Position numbers and translations under genes: made by a program. DNA of 64,000 bases from Saccharospirillum sp. (GTDB lineage Bacteria > Pseudomonadota > Gammaproteobacteria > Pseudomonadales > Natronospirillaceae), in NCBI GenBank assembly GCA_018402545.1, contig JAGYIL010000001.1, positions 2,480,001-2,544,000 of the forward strand, read 5' to 3'. The notes below the pieces were generated by a model. The model saw nothing but the letters and a program-made list of their open reading frames with translations. It was not told the DNA's origin and searched no databases. Positions 6,851 to 16,002 of this stretch are shown here, one piece after another. Every line of letters starts with the position of its first letter. Positions within the stretch are counted from its first letter, which is position 1.

Positions 6851-9706
6851 ATGGAGAAGACGTACCAGCCGCAAGCGATTGAAGGCAAGCATTACCAGCG
6901 TTGGGAAAGCAACGAATGGTTCAAACCCTCGGGTCAGGGCGACTCCTATTGCATCATGATTCCGCCGCCCAACGTCACCGGGTCGCTGCACATGGGTCAC
7001 GCCTTTCAACAAACCATTATGGATGCGCTCACCCGCTACCATCGCATGAAAGGCTGCAATACACTCTGGCAAACCGGCAGTGACCATGCTGGCATCGCCA
7101 CTCAGATGGTGGTTGAGCGTGAGCTGGCGCGCGAAGGCAAAACCCGCCACGATCTCGGCCGGGAAACCTTCATTGACCGCGTCTGGCAGTGGAAGGAACA
7201 GTCGGGCGGTACCATCAGTTCGCAGATGCGCCGGCTGGGCGATTCGGTCGACTGGACTCGCGAGCGCTTCACCATGGATGAAGGCCTGTCCAACGCCGTG
7301 CGTGAAGTTTTTGTGCGGCTGTACGACGACAACCTGATTTACCGCGGCAAACGCCTGGTCAACTGGGACCCGGTGTTTCACACGGCCATTTCCGACCTTG
7401 AAGTGGAAAACAAGGAAGAACAGGGCTCACTCTGGCATTTCCGTTATCCACTGGCCGATGGCGCCACCACCGCCGATGGCAAAGCCTACATTGTCGTGGC
7501 CACTACGCGCCCGGAGACTATTCTGGGCGATACCGCCGTTGCCGTTAACCCGGACGACGAGCGTTACCAGTCCCTGATCGGCAAGTTCGTTGATTTACCA
7601 CTGCTTGGCCGTCGTATTCCTGTTGTTGCCGACGACTATGTCGATTCCGAATTCGGCAGCGGCTGCGTCAAAATCACACCGGCTCATGACTTCAACGATT
7701 ACGAAGTCGGTAAGCGCCACGGTGCCACCCTGGTCAATGTGCTCGATCAGGACGCCAAAATACTACACGCCGCCGAAGCCTATACCTACGATGGCAAACC
7801 CATCGAGGAGTTCAATGGCGCCCTGCCTGAAGGCTATGGCGGACTCGACCGGTTCGATGCCCGCAAGAAAATCATTGCCGATTTTGAAGCGCTGGGCCTG
7901 CTCGACTCCATTAAAGACCACAGCCTGATGGTGCCCCGTGGCGATCGTTCCGATGCGGTGATCGAACCCTGGCTCACCGATCAGTGGTACGTCAGTGCAA
8001 AACCCCTGGCTGAACCGGCCATTAAAGCCGTGGAAAACGGCGATATACAGTTCGTTCCCAAGCAATGGGAAAACACCTACTTCTCCTGGATGCGCGATAT
8101 TCAGGACTGGTGCATTTCACGCCAGCTGTGGTGGGGCCACCAGATTCCCGCCTGGTACGACGCGGACGGTAACGTCTACGTAGGTCGCAGCGAAGCCGAG
8201 GTGCGCAGCAAATACAGCCTCGACGCCAGCCTGACACTGACGCAGGACGAAGACGTACTGGACACCTGGTTCAGCTCTGCCCTCTGGACATTCTCAACGC
8301 TGGGCTGGCCGGAACGCGAAGATCTGGTAAAAACCTTTCACCCGACCGACGTACTGGTGACCGGTTTCGACATCATCTTTTTCTGGGTTGCCAGAATGAT
8401 GATGATGACCCTGCACTTCATCAAGAACGACGACGGCACCCCTCAGGTTCCGTTCAAGAAGGTCTATGTCACCGGGCTGATTCGCGATGAAAATGGCCAG
8501 AAAATGTCGAAGTCGAAGGGCAATGTTATTGACCCGATTGACCTGATCGATGGCATTGACGTTGACGACCTGGTGGCCAAACGCACCAGTGGTTTAATGC
8601 AGCCGAAACTGGCGGCAAAAATTGAAAAGATGACGCGCAAAAGCTTTCCGGAAGGTATGGCCTCATCCGGCACCGATGCGTTGCGTTTCACCCTGGCCTC
8701 GCTGGCCAGCCAGGGGCGGGATATCAATTTCGATGTCAAACGCCTCGAAGGCTATCGCAATTTCTGCAACAAGATCTGGAACGCGGCGCGCTACGTGCTG
8801 ATGAACACCGAAGGGCAGGATTGTGGTCAGAACGGCGGCGAGGTTGAGCTTAGCCTGGCGGACCGCTGGATCAGTTCCCGCTTGCAGGGGCTGGAGCAGG
8901 ATGTCGAGCGTCACTACACGAACTACCGCTTCGACCTGATGAGCCAAGCCTTGTACGAGTTTATCTGGAACGAATACTGCGACTGGTATCTGGAGCTGTC
9001 AAAGCCCGTGCTGTGGGACGAAAACGCCTCAGCCGAGGTTCAGCGCGGTACCCGGCGCACCCTGGTCCGCGTGTTGGAAGCTCTGTTGCGCCTGGCTCAC
9101 CCGATCATGCCGTTCATTACTGAAGAGATCTGGTTGTCGATCCGGGATCTGGCGGCACGTGAAGGCGACACAATAATGTTGCAACCCTTCCCCAAGGCCG
9201 ACCCTGCCAAAATTGACGCTGCCGCCGAGGCCGATATTGAATGGGTAAAGGGCGTCATTGTTGGCGTACGCAATATTCGCGGAGAAATGAACATCGCGCC
9301 GGGCAAACCCTTGCCAGTGTTGTTCCAGAAGGGCAGCGATGAAGATAAACGCCGACTCAGCGAAAACGAAAACTTCCTCAAAACGCTGGCCAAGCTTGAA
9401 AGCGTGACCTGGCTGGAAGAAAACGATGAAGCACCGGTATCAGCAACTCAACTGGTGGGCCAGCTCAAAGTGCTGGTGCCCATGGCGGGGTTGATCGACG
9501 TCGCGGCCGAGCAGGCACGCCTGACCAAGGCGCTGGAAAAAACCAGCAAGGAACTGGCCAAGGTTGAAGGCAAACTCAACAACGAGAATTTTGTCTCCAA
9601 AGCGCCGGATGAGGTTATCGCCAAAGAACGGGAGAAAGCCGATGGCTACGCTCACAGTGTGCGTGAACTGGAGCAACAGCTGGAGCAACTGGCGGCGTTG
9701 AAATAA
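6851..9706 (+). CDS. valS: valyl-tRNA synthetase
   Basis: 951 residues from [16 protein letters not shown], identical in length to E. coli ValRS; an earlier in-frame start at 6773 would overlap the promoter and T-run. It is a class I synthetase that charges tRNA-Val, with a large CP1 editing domain. The HIGH-like motif is HMGH at 47-50 within [15 protein letters not shown], and KMSKS is at 551-555. The end (about 885-950) is the long coiled-coil arm ([21 protein letters not shown]) that contacts tRNA. It is convergent with the next gene, with only 13 bases between. Confidence 0.98.
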   Translation: MEKTYQPQAIEGKHYQRWESNEWFKPSGQGDSYCIMIPPPNVTGSLHMGHAFQQTIMDALTRYHRMKGCNTLWQTGSDHAGIATQMVVERELAREGKTRHDLGRETFIDRVWQWKEQSGGTISSQMRRLGDSVDWTRERFTMDEGLSNAVREVFVRLYDDNLIYRGKRLVNWDPVFHTAISDLEVENKEEQGSLWHFRYPLADGATTADGKAYIVVATTRPETILGDTAVAVNPDDERYQSLIGKFVDLPLLGRRIPVVADDYVDSEFGSGCVKITPAHDFNDYEVGKRHGATLVNVLDQDAKILHAAEAYTYDGKPIEEFNGALPEGYGGLDRFDARKKIIADFEALGLLDSIKDHSLMVPRGDRSDAVIEPWLTDQWYVSAKPLAEPAIKAVENGDIQFVPKQWENTYFSWMRDIQDWCISRQLWWGHQIPAWYDADGNVYVGRSEAEVRSKYSLDASLTLTQDEDVLDTWFSSALWTFSTLGWPEREDLVKTFHPTDVLVTGFDIIFFWVARMMMMTLHFIKNDDGTPQVPFKKVYVTGLIRDENGQKMSKSKGNVIDPIDLIDGIDVDDLVAKRTSGLMQPKLAAKIEKMTRKSFPEGMASSGTDALRFTLASLASQGRDINFDVKRLEGYRNFCNKIWNAARYVLMNTEGQDCGQNGGEVELSLADRWISSRLQGLEQDVERHYTNYRFDLMSQALYEFIWNEYCDWYLELSKPVLWDENASAEVQRGTRRTLVRVLEALLRLAHPIMPFITEEIWLSIRDLAAREGDTIMLQPFPKADPAKIDAAAEADIEWVKGVIVGVRNIRGEMNIAPGKPLPVLFQKGSDEDKRRLSENENFLKTLAKLESVTWLEENDEAPVSATQLVGQLKVLVPMAGLIDVAAEQARLTKALEKTSKELAKVEGKLNNENFVSKAPDEVIAKEREKADGYAHSVRELEQQLEQLAALK

Positions 9707-9719
9707 CGCCCCATCCGAT

Positions 9720-10091
9720 TCAGTAACGCCGCTTGCGATTTTCCGGTTGCTTGGGGCGTTGCGGAACCGGTTTGGCGGGCTTGGTTAGAGCTGCTTTCTT
9801 CTTGCCGGAAGGATCATTCGCATAATCCTTATTGACCGGTATTTTCTTCTTGGGTTTGTGACGCCTGATCATGGCGTAATGAATCCAGCGCACGAATAGC
9901 AGGAACACCAGTGCGCCTATCGCGATGCCACCCAACCAAAGCCACTGAATGTTATCTGCCGACTCGTGCATGAACAGGGCCATGCCCTGAACCCGGTCAC
10001 TCTGGTTCACACCACCCGACCAGGCCGGTAAAGCGGCGGGCAATGCCAACGCCAGGGCAATGGCCCTATGTATTGGTTTAACCTGATTCAT
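9720..10091 (-). CDS. small membrane protein with basic tail, unknown
   Basis: 123 residues: an N-terminal signal-like segment (about 8-26, cleavage perhaps after PAWS/G), a short loop, one strong membrane helix (about 50-68, WLWLGGIAIGALVFLLFVRW), then a very basic Lys/Arg/Pro-rich cytosolic tail (76-123). I do not recognise the family. Its ATG overlaps the stop of the carbonic anhydrase gene (TAATG), so the two are translationally coupled. The tail might bind nucleic acid or anionic lipid, but this is a guess. Confidence 0.75.
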   Translation of the reverse strand: MNQVKPIHRAIALALALPAALPAWSGGVNQSDRVQGMALFMHESADNIQWLWLGGIAIGALVFLLFVRWIHYAMIRRHKPKKKIPVNKDYANDPSGKKKAALTKPAKPVPQRPKQPENRKRRY

Positions 10092-10744
10092 TATTTTGCC
10101 TGTTTCAACAGGGTTTTTATCCGGTTGTGCATGGTTTCACGCAAATCGGTATCTTTCGAGTGCGTGACACCCAAGTCTTTTAGAATGCCGTTATCCAGGC
10201 CGTAAATCCAGCCGTGTAACGACACGGCCTGGCCACGCTCCCAGGCGTTCTGAACGATGGTAGTTTCAGCCAGGTTCAGCACCTGCGCCATCACATTCAC
10301 TTCGCACAGTCTGTTCAGTCTAGTCATTTCATCGGGCAATGCATCAAAATAGCGGCGGTAGATCTTAAGCACATCCTGAATGTGGCGCAGCCAGTTGTCG
10401 ATCAGCCCCAGCCGCTGATTGTTCAAGGCGGCTGCCACCCCGCCGCACCCGTAATGCCCGGTCACAATAATGTGTTTTACTTTCAGCACATCCACGGCGA
10501 ACTGAATAACCGAGAGGCAATTCAAATCGGTATGTACCACCAGGTTGGCCACATTGCGGTGTACAAAAACCTCACCCGGCATCAACCCCATAATCTCATT
10601 GGCTGGCACCCGGCTGTCGGCACAGCCAATCCACAACAGTTCGGGCTTTTGCTGACGCGCCAGTTGCTTGAAAAAATCCGGCTGTTCAGCGGTGATCTGC
10701 TCTGCCCATTGTCGATTGCTTTCCAGCAAATGATCCAAGTTCAA
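10091..10744 (-). CDS. can: beta-class carbonic anhydrase
   Basis: 217 residues (E. coli Can 220). It interconverts CO2 and bicarbonate in the cytosol using zinc. The ligand set is present: Cys41 and Asp43 in IGCADSR (Asp/Arg dyad), His97 and Cys100 in GHYGCGG. Val, Gly and Tyr residues of the regulatory bicarbonate site (for example HYGCGGV) resemble the Can type. It heads a two-gene unit with the small membrane protein downstream. The 131 bases upstream (10745-10875) hold no gene. Confidence 0.96.
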   Translation of the reverse strand: MNLDHLLESNRQWAEQITAEQPDFFKQLARQQKPELLWIGCADSRVPANEIMGLMPGEVFVHRNVANLVVHTDLNCLSVIQFAVDVLKVKHIIVTGHYGCGGVAAALNNQRLGLIDNWLRHIQDVLKIYRRYFDALPDEMTRLNRLCEVNVMAQVLNLAETTIVQNAWERGQAVSLHGWIYGLDNGILKDLGVTHSKDTDLRETMHNRIKTLLKQAK

Positions 10745-10875
10745 ACGGTTTCTCCCAGGGTTATGTCGTTATGCGTCTTCATCCGTGAGAGCGCGGTCTA
10801 TAAAATTCGATCACCTATGTGCCTGAACAATAGAGTAGTCGCTTAATTCGCTTGCTGCCGTGTGCGTCGGCGGCT

Positions 10876-11283
10876 TTATACCAGCCAGAAACCAAGCAGG
10901 AAAAAACGCGCGCCTTTACCCAGCGTCAGCCAGAATGCAGACGCTACGAGTGGCATGCGCAACCACCCGGCTGCCACCGGCAACAAATCGCCCACAACCG
11001 GCAACCAGGCCATGGCCAGCAAAGGTGTCCCCCAGCGTTGCAGATGACGCTCTGTCCTCTGCGCCGGTTGCCAGCGTGATGATACGACACCCGCCTGGCG
11101 CGCCCAGCGGGCCAGCATCAGCATCAGCCAGGCACCCAGAACATTACCGGCCGTTGCCACGAACCAGTAAGCAATAAACAGGTGGCCCGATTCCCGCACC
11201 AGGCCCATAAATAGCAATTCCGTGCCCAATGGCCATAGGGTTGCGGCCACGAAGGCAACGGCGAACAGCAGCAGAAAAGACAC
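10876..11283 (-). CDS. yqaA: YqaA-family inner-membrane protein (SNARE-associated/DedA-like)
   Basis: 135 residues, hydrophobic, with the YqaA pattern: an N-terminal re-entrant region (LPLGTELLFMGLV-like: WPLGTELLFMGLVRESGH), a conserved ATAGNVLGAWLMLMLARWARQ helix, a charged loop (RTERHLQRWG) and the WLPVVGDLLPVAAGWLRMP motif resembling the DedA G-D-x3-P-G-A region. DedA proteins are proton-dependent membrane proteins, some scrambling or flipping lipids. It lies 5 bases from the stop of the flavin-reductase gene. Confidence 0.85.
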   Translation of the reverse strand: MSFLLLFAVAFVAATLWPLGTELLFMGLVRESGHLFIAYWFVATAGNVLGAWLMLMLARWARQAGVVSSRWQPAQRTERHLQRWGTPLLAMAWLPVVGDLLPVAAGWLRMPLVASAFWLTLGKGARFFLLGFWLV

Positions 11284-11288
11284 CCTTG

Positions 11289-11894
11289 TTAGCCAGGCCG
11301 TTCAATATCGAAGGTATCGCGCGTGGTGCTGTAGGTGTTGCCCGCCATACGGCCGACGGCATCCAGTTTGTCGGCCAGAATGCGCCCCTGGTCATACAGC
11401 GGGTCGGCAACCTGCACATGCACAATATCGCCCAGTATCAGACGGCCAGCCATGGGTTCATCTCCAAAACGCTGGATCTCGCGCAACCGACATTCAAAGT
11501 GGATCAGTGCTTCGGCAATGCGCGGTGGCTGAATCGTCAAGGACGGGGTGGTCGACAGGCCGGCGAAACCAATTTCACTGTCGCCTCTTTCCAGTGGTGC
11601 AGAGGTCTGGTTCATCTTTTCAACCACGGCATGGCTGACAATATTCAGAGTAAATTCCGGACAGGCTTCCAGGTTTAGCACCGTGTCTTTTTCGCTGCCG
11701 TCGGGTTTGCGCAACGGGGCAAAAGCGACTATCGGGGGATTAACACTGACCAGGGTAAAAAAGGAAAACGGAGCCAGGTTCAACACCCCTTGCTCGTTGC
11801 GGGTGCACACCCAGGCGATTGGGCGCGGTTGAATCGAGCCTACCATTAACTTGTAGATGGCGGTGGCATCCAGGTCGGCAATGGCCAGTTCCAT
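11289..11894 (-). CDS. flavin reductase-like (FMN-binding split barrel) protein
   Basis: 201 residues from MELAIADLD; a longer frame to 12041 would run into pdxJ and is unlikely. The flavin-reductase-like domain is shown by the N-terminal YKLMVGSIQPRPIAWVCT, then NLAPFSFFTLVSVNPPIVAFAP, KDTVLNLEACPEFTLNIV and the C-terminal LILGDIVHVQV. The family binds FMN; many members reduce flavin with NAD(P)H or act as oxidases. The substrate is unknown. The gene follows pdxJ at 74 bases; PdxJ makes pyridoxine phosphate, and the other split-barrel enzyme PdxH oxidises it, but the sequence here looks like the flavin-reductase branch and not PdxH. Confidence 0.85.
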   Translation of the reverse strand: MELAIADLDATAIYKLMVGSIQPRPIAWVCTRNEQGVLNLAPFSFFTLVSVNPPIVAFAPLRKPDGSEKDTVLNLEACPEFTLNIVSHAVVEKMNQTSAPLERGDSEIGFAGLSTTPSLTIQPPRIAEALIHFECRLREIQRFGDEPMAGRLILGDIVHVQVADPLYDQGRILADKLDAVGRMAGNTYSTTRDTFDIERPG

Positions 11895-11968
11895 GGGGAG
11901 TATCCTGTATCCAGAAAAGTGTCTGCCCGGTTCATCACCCGGGCTTCGGAAAACCGGCCAGCAACAGG

Positions 11969-12709
11969 TCAGCCGGGTAGATTGGTCGAACAGATGGCCA
12001 GATAGTCCGCTATCACCGCTGCCATGCCACGCTCGATGCATTCAACGGTCAACACATGGCCAATCGATACCTCAAGTACAGCCGGGATGGTCAGAAACGT
12101 CGGCAGATTATTCAGGTCGAGGTCGTGACCGGCGTTGACGCCCAGACCCAGTTGTCGAGCCAGGTCTGCGGCTTCCCGGTACCTCGCCAGCACAGCGTCA
12201 GCCGATTCGGTGCCATAAGCGCTGGCAAAACCTTCTGTATAGAGTTCAATACGCTGGGCACTGGACTTGGCAGCGCGTTGTACCTGATCGGTGTCGGGGT
12301 CGAGAAATACCGAGCTGCGCACACCAGCGGCATGTATGCGAGCCAGCACCGTCTCAAGAAGTTCAGCATGCTGGCTGAAATCCCAACCGTGGTCGGACGT
12401 CAGCTGGTTCGGTTCATCCGGCACCAAAGTGCATTGATTGGGTTTTACCGTTTCAATCAATGCCAGAAAGTCTTCGGTCGGGTACCCCTCAATATTCAGT
12501 TCCACATGCGGGTAGGCGGCCAGCGTTGCTTTCAAATCGTGCGCATCCTGCGCGGTGGCGTGGCGGGCATCCGGCCGCGGATGGATGGTAATACCGTGCA
12601 CACCCAGCGCGATAAACTTTTCGGCAAATGCCACCACACTAGGAAAATCGCGACCACGGGAATTCCGCAGCAGGGCTATTTTGTTAAGGTTAACACTCAG
12701 TTGCGTCAT
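11969..12709 (-). CDS. pdxJ: pyridoxine 5'-phosphate synthase
   Basis: 246 residues, the standard length. PdxJ condenses 1-deoxyxylulose 5-phosphate with 3-amino-2-oxopropyl phosphate to make vitamin B6. It is a TIM barrel beginning LSVNLNKIALLRNSRG, with HGITIHPRPDARH, NIEGYPTEDF, CTLVPD (Glu-Asn-Gln variants), ELYTEGFASAYG, VNAGHDLDLNNL and SIGHVLTVECIERGM. The last holds the conserved His. In many gammaproteobacteria pdxJ lies near recO/acpS; here it follows a znuA-led gene run, 57 bases behind the previous stop. Confidence 0.96.
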   Translation of the reverse strand: MTQLSVNLNKIALLRNSRGRDFPSVVAFAEKFIALGVHGITIHPRPDARHATAQDAHDLKATLAAYPHVELNIEGYPTEDFLALIETVKPNQCTLVPDEPNQLTSDHGWDFSQHAELLETVLARIHAAGVRSSVFLDPDTDQVQRAAKSSAQRIELYTEGFASAYGTESADAVLARYREAADLARQLGLGVNAGHDLDLNNLPTFLTIPAVLEVSIGHVLTVECIERGMAAVIADYLAICSTNLPG

Positions 12710-12766
12710 TCAGATTCCTGCAGGCTCTTTCGACCGTTTGCCCTAGTGTACCAAAGTTTCCTGGCT

Positions 12767-13084
12767 TCAAACTGCTTCAACATCAAACTGCCAGTACAGC
12801 CCCCCTGCCCTGGCTTCACTGCTAAAACCAGGCAAGGTTCTATCGAGATAGACAGCACTGGCGAACAGGGCAAAGAGCGCGTCATTTTCAACCAGGTCTT
12901 TGTCAGCCAGAAACCCGGTCGGTGGTGGTTTCAGGGCATCGCAATAGTGTTGCCAGAGCGTATCGAATTGTTCACAGACCTCTGCTGGAAGGTCGAACCA
13001 CAGCGACCCATGCTTGAGCATCCACACCCGGTGTACACGGGGCTGCAAAAACAGTTGGGTCAGGGTTACCTGTCTCGGCTTCAT
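12767..13084 (-). CDS. small hypothetical protein, coupled to thioesterase gene
   Basis: 105 residues, soluble, aromatic- and Phe-rich (HRVWMLKHGSLWFDLP, LYWQFDVEAV end), no recognisable domain. Its ATG overlaps the stop of the thioesterase gene in an ATGA arrangement, a strong sign of coupled expression and of a real gene. The function is unknown. Confidence 0.75.
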   Translation of the reverse strand: MKPRQVTLTQLFLQPRVHRVWMLKHGSLWFDLPAEVCEQFDTLWQHYCDALKPPPTGFLADKDLVENDALFALFASAVYLDRTLPGFSSEARAGGLYWQFDVEAV

Positions 13085-13494
13085 GCGTCGGCGGGTACGA
13101 GCACCCGATAATCGCCGGTCAGCACGGCAACCACATCGCCCTCGGCATCCCGGGCAGTCACTTCAACCAGGGCACGCCAGTGCCCGCTCGGCCGTAAATC
13201 AGGAGAGGCTGTAAAGTGAGACCGGACGTCCAGATCGGAGCGGGCGGCCTTCGGGTAGCGTACCTGGCTGTCTTTTATGGCAACCTGTTCAGGCAAGCCG
13301 TTCAGACCCGCCCAACGTGCGGTGTGGTACCAGCCTGCTATCACCAGTGCCGCGTACTGGCTGCCAGCAAAGACCGTACCTTTGTCGTTCCGATTGCCGT
13401 GCAGGGGAATCTGGAAGTGGGTGCCATTGTCGTCACTGCCAACCCAGTCAATGCCGAGCTTGGCCAGCGGCTCAATGTGGTCCAGCTGCATCAT
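13081..13494 (-). CDS. hotdog-fold thioesterase-like protein (YiiD C-terminal type)
   Basis: 137 residues. The region NRNDKGTVFAGSQYAALVIAGW resembles the YiiD C-terminal putative thioesterase family (N/H..GTxFxGS..), where a hotdog fold binds an acyl-CoA or acyl-carrier substrate. The second half (IKDSQVRYPKAARSDLDVRSHF) is the expected central strand pair. The substrate is unknown. It overlaps both neighbours by 4 bases (ATGA junctions with the HAD gene upstream and the small unknown downstream), so it is part of one translationally coupled run. Confidence 0.8.
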   Translation of the reverse strand: MMQLDHIEPLAKLGIDWVGSDDNGTHFQIPLHGNRNDKGTVFAGSQYAALVIAGWYHTARWAGLNGLPEQVAIKDSQVRYPKAARSDLDVRSHFTASPDLRPSGHWRALVEVTARDAEGDVVAVLTGDYRVLVPADA

Positions 13495-14171
13495 CGAGCG
13501 ACCTCCGTACCTGCACCATCAAGCCAGCCCGGAAAGGCTTCCAGCGAGGTCAGCGTCGCGGCCAGCTGCCCGGCCCACTCAGGGTCAGTCGGCACCAGGT
13601 CTGGCACATGCAGTACATTGCAACCGGCGGCCAGCCCCGCCAGCACGCCATTTGGGCTGTCTTCAACCACCAGAGCGCTGGCCGGAGTTACGGCCAGTCG
13701 GGTGCAACCGGCGAGATAGGGTTCGGGGTGTGGTTTGCCCTTGCTTACCTGATCACCGCCCAGCAATGATTCGAAATAACCCAGCAAGCCGACGCGCTCC
13801 AGCTTGGCCTCGGCCAGTTCGGTGCGTGTGCTGGTCACCACCATCTGGCGCCGACCGCTACGGGCAACGTGCTCAAGTGACTCGATCACACCGGGTTTTA
13901 ATACCAGATCGGTTTTTGCACGTTCGGTGTAACGGTCGCCGGTCTGATTGATCCAGTAGACGGCGCTGTCTACGGAATCAACGTAGTTCAGAAACCACTC
14001 GATCAGACCGGCTTTGTTCAAACCAATGGTTTCGAGGTAGCGGCGCTCGGCGTCCGGCACCGGCCCGCCATTGGCCATTACTTCAGTAAACACAGAGCGC
14101 ACCAGCCGTTCTGAATCCAGTAACACGCCGTCCATATCCCAGAGGACGGCCTCGTAGTCAGGTACTGCCAT
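13491..14171 (-). CDS. HAD-superfamily phosphatase (subfamily IA)
   Basis: 226 residues from MAVPDYEAV; the ATG overlaps the znuA stop as TGATG, which favours this start over one 18 bases upstream. Motif I is WDMDGVLLDSE (nucleophile and general-acid Asp), motif II is VVTSTRTE (Thr/Ser), motif III is SKGKPHPEPYL (Lys), motif IV is VVEDSPNG. A four-helix cap lies between motifs I and II. This is the beta-phosphoglucomutase/phosphoglycolate phosphatase-like group. The substrate cannot be told. Its coupling to znuA is odd for a generic phosphatase. Confidence 0.88.
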   Translation of the reverse strand: MAVPDYEAVLWDMDGVLLDSERLVRSVFTEVMANGGPVPDAERRYLETIGLNKAGLIEWFLNYVDSVDSAVYWINQTGDRYTERAKTDLVLKPGVIESLEHVARSGRRQMVVTSTRTELAEAKLERVGLLGYFESLLGGDQVSKGKPHPEPYLAGCTRLAVTPASALVVEDSPNGVLAGLAAGCNVLHVPDLVPTDPEWAGQLAATLTSLEAFPGWLDGAGTEVAR

Positions 14172-15115
14172 CAGGCATCTCCCAGGCAAGCGGCCAGATC
14201 GCTGGCCAGTCGCAGCATCATATCAGCATAAAGTCCGGTACCGGGTTCGGATAACTGGCCCAGAGGGTCAATTGTACCCAGTGTTGCATTGTCGAGATTA
14301 TCCACCAGCGGCATCAGCCACCGTTCGCTGTACTGGGGTTCACGAAACAGGCAGACGCGCTCAAGCGGCGCCGCCAGATCACGCAGCCTGGCAATGGTTC
14401 TTGGTCCGGGCGGAATGTCCGGGTTCAGCACCAGAGCACCCAGCCCATTCAAATTTTGGTCGTGCTCGAAATACTGGAAGCCATCGTGAAACAGGATGTA
14501 GGGCGTGTCTCGGCTTGAGCTCAACCGGTCATTCAATTGCTCGCCCAAAGCAACCAGGCGAGTTCGGGCTTGTTCGGCATTGCTCTGGTACTGGTCGCGA
14601 TTGTCCGGGTCCCGTTCCATCAGCCGGGCTTCCACAAAATCGACAAATAGCCGCGCGTTGTCGAGCGACAGCCAGATGTGCGGATCCAGGTTTCCGTGGT
14701 CATGGCCATGGTCATCACCGGTACCCGGCACCGAAAACAGGGTTTCGCGCATCGGCAGCAGCGTCATGCCGGCATCGAAATCATGGAGTTCAAAGGCCTG
14801 AGCGTCTTCTGAAAGCCGGGGTAACAACCGGGCTAGCGCGGTTTCAAGTTCAGGCCCGATCCAGAACAGCAGATCCGCCTCCACCACCGCTTTCAATTGA
14901 CGCGGCGTCATGGCACTGGAATGGGGTGACTGACTGGCCTCGTAAACCAGCTCCGGCTCGGCCACGCCCTCCATCACCTGGGCGACCAGGCTGTGCAGCG
15001 GTGCGATCGACACAAGCACCCGGGGCGGTTCAGCCAAGGCCCGGGCCGGGCTTACCAATAACACCAGCACCGCCAGTGGCCAGGCCCGGCGGGCCAGGGT
15101 TTTCAACAACAACAT
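14171..15115 (-). CDS. znuA: zinc ABC transporter periplasmic binding protein
   Basis: 314-residue cluster A-I solute-binding protein. The chosen start MLLLKTLARRAW, with AAGAG upstream, gives a Sec signal peptide ending near ALAEPP. Zinc ligands are expected at HSL (SIAPLHSLVAQ), HSS (ASQSPHSSAMTP), the His-rich loop DDHGHDHGNLDPHIWLS, and the C-terminal half Asp/His. The His-rich loop is short for ZnuA but present. It delivers zinc to ZnuB/ZnuC, encoded divergently. Downstream genes overlap it, so they may be zinc-regulated too. Confidence 0.94.
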   Translation of the reverse strand: MLLLKTLARRAWPLAVLVLLVSPARALAEPPRVLVSIAPLHSLVAQVMEGVAEPELVYEASQSPHSSAMTPRQLKAVVEADLLFWIGPELETALARLLPRLSEDAQAFELHDFDAGMTLLPMRETLFSVPGTGDDHGHDHGNLDPHIWLSLDNARLFVDFVEARLMERDPDNRDQYQSNAEQARTRLVALGEQLNDRLSSSRDTPYILFHDGFQYFEHDQNLNGLGALVLNPDIPPGPRTIARLRDLAAPLERVCLFREPQYSERWLMPLVDNLDNATLGTIDPLGQLSEPGTGLYADMMLRLASDLAACLGDA

Positions 15116-15155
15116 AGTCAACTCTTGTGATTGGGTTCTGGGAGAATGATCAATA

Positions 15156-15176
15156 GTTGGTATGATACACTGTAAC
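15156..15176. promoter_or_regulatory. candidate Zur operator between znuA and znuC
   Basis: An AT-rich imperfect dyad bounded by GTT and AAC with a perfect inner palindrome GTATGATAC (15160-15168). It lies in the 134-base divergent region, where zinc-repressor (Zur) boxes are normally found. The match to the usual Zur consensus is only partial, and no zur gene is in the window. Confidence 0.45.
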
Positions 15177-15249
15177 TTCAAGCCTGTGTTGGCCGTACAG
15201 CAACGCAGCCAACCCTTTCATCGCCTGACGGTCAGGAGAGATAGCACCC

Positions 15250-16002
15250 GTGCCACGCACACAACCCCTCATTGAAGCCCGGCAGCTGGGCGTTCGTCTC
15301 GGTGGTGAAACCATTATCCGCAACGTCAATCTCAGCGTTTTCGACGGCCAGATCGTGACCTTGATTGGCCCCAACGGCGCGGGCAAATCGACCCTGATCA
15401 AAACACTGCTGGGCGTGCACCGGGTCAGTGAAGGCCAGTTGACGCTGGCACCGTCACTGACCATCGGGTATATGCCGCAACGCATCAGCATCGACGATTC
15501 ACTGCCCTTGTCGGTTTACCGGCTGATGACGCTGACCCATCGCGCTGCACGGACAGCGGTGATTGATGCGCTGCGCCTGACCGACGTTCCGCACCTGATC
15601 GACCGGCCGGTCCAGCAATTGAGTGGCGGTGAATTTCAACGGGTCATGCTGGCGCGTGCCTTGTTGAAGCAACCCGATGTGCTGGTGCTAGACGAGCCGG
15701 TACAGGGCGTGGATTTCAACGGCGAGGTGGAGTTGTACCGACTGATTCAGCGCATACGCGACGAGCGCGGTTGCGCCATTTTGATGGTCTCTCACGATCT
15801 GCACCTGGTCATGGCCGCTACCGACGAGGTCGTTTGCCTGAACGGTCATGTGTGCTGCACCGGCGCACCGGAAACCATCACCCGCCAACCGGAGTTTACC
15901 CAATTGTTCGGGCACAAACATGCCGATGCACTGGCCTTTTACAGTCACCACCACGACCACAACCACAGCCTGGCTGAACAGGGAGGGCATGTTCATGATT
16001 GA
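15250..16002 (+). CDS. znuC: zinc ABC transporter ATP-binding protein
   Basis: 250 residues, GTG start preceded by AGGAGAG. It hydrolyses ATP to power ZnuB. Walker A is GPNGAGKST, the signature is LSGGEFQRVML, Walker B is DVLVLDEPVQG, and the switch His is in MVSHDLH. The tail (about 220-250) is His-rich (SHHHDHNH and HVHD), a common zinc-binding extension in ZnuC proteins. The 3' end overlaps znuB by 8 bases. Confidence 0.96.
   Translation: MPRTQPLIEARQLGVRLGGETIIRNVNLSVFDGQIVTLIGPNGAGKSTLIKTLLGVHRVSEGQLTLAPSLTIGYMPQRISIDDSLPLSVYRLMTLTHRAARTAVIDALRLTDVPHLIDRPVQQLSGGEFQRVMLARALLKQPDVLVLDEPVQGVDFNGEVELYRLIQRIRDERGCAILMVSHDLHLVMAATDEVVCLNGHVCCTGAPETITRQPEFTQLFGHKHADALAFYSHHHDHNHSLAEQGGHVHD

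Noticed and set aside
11289-12041. Longer start at 12041 for the flavin reductase-like gene
   Set aside because: It would overlap pdxJ by 73 bases; the shorter start begins directly before the conserved domain.
12056-13111. A 351-residue plus-strand open frame
   Set aside because: Antisense to pdxJ and the following coupled gene; no family pattern, and the minus-strand genes have clear signatures.
14272-15117. A 281-residue plus-strand open frame
   Set aside because: Antisense to znuA and rich in Pro/Arg/Ala; no support.
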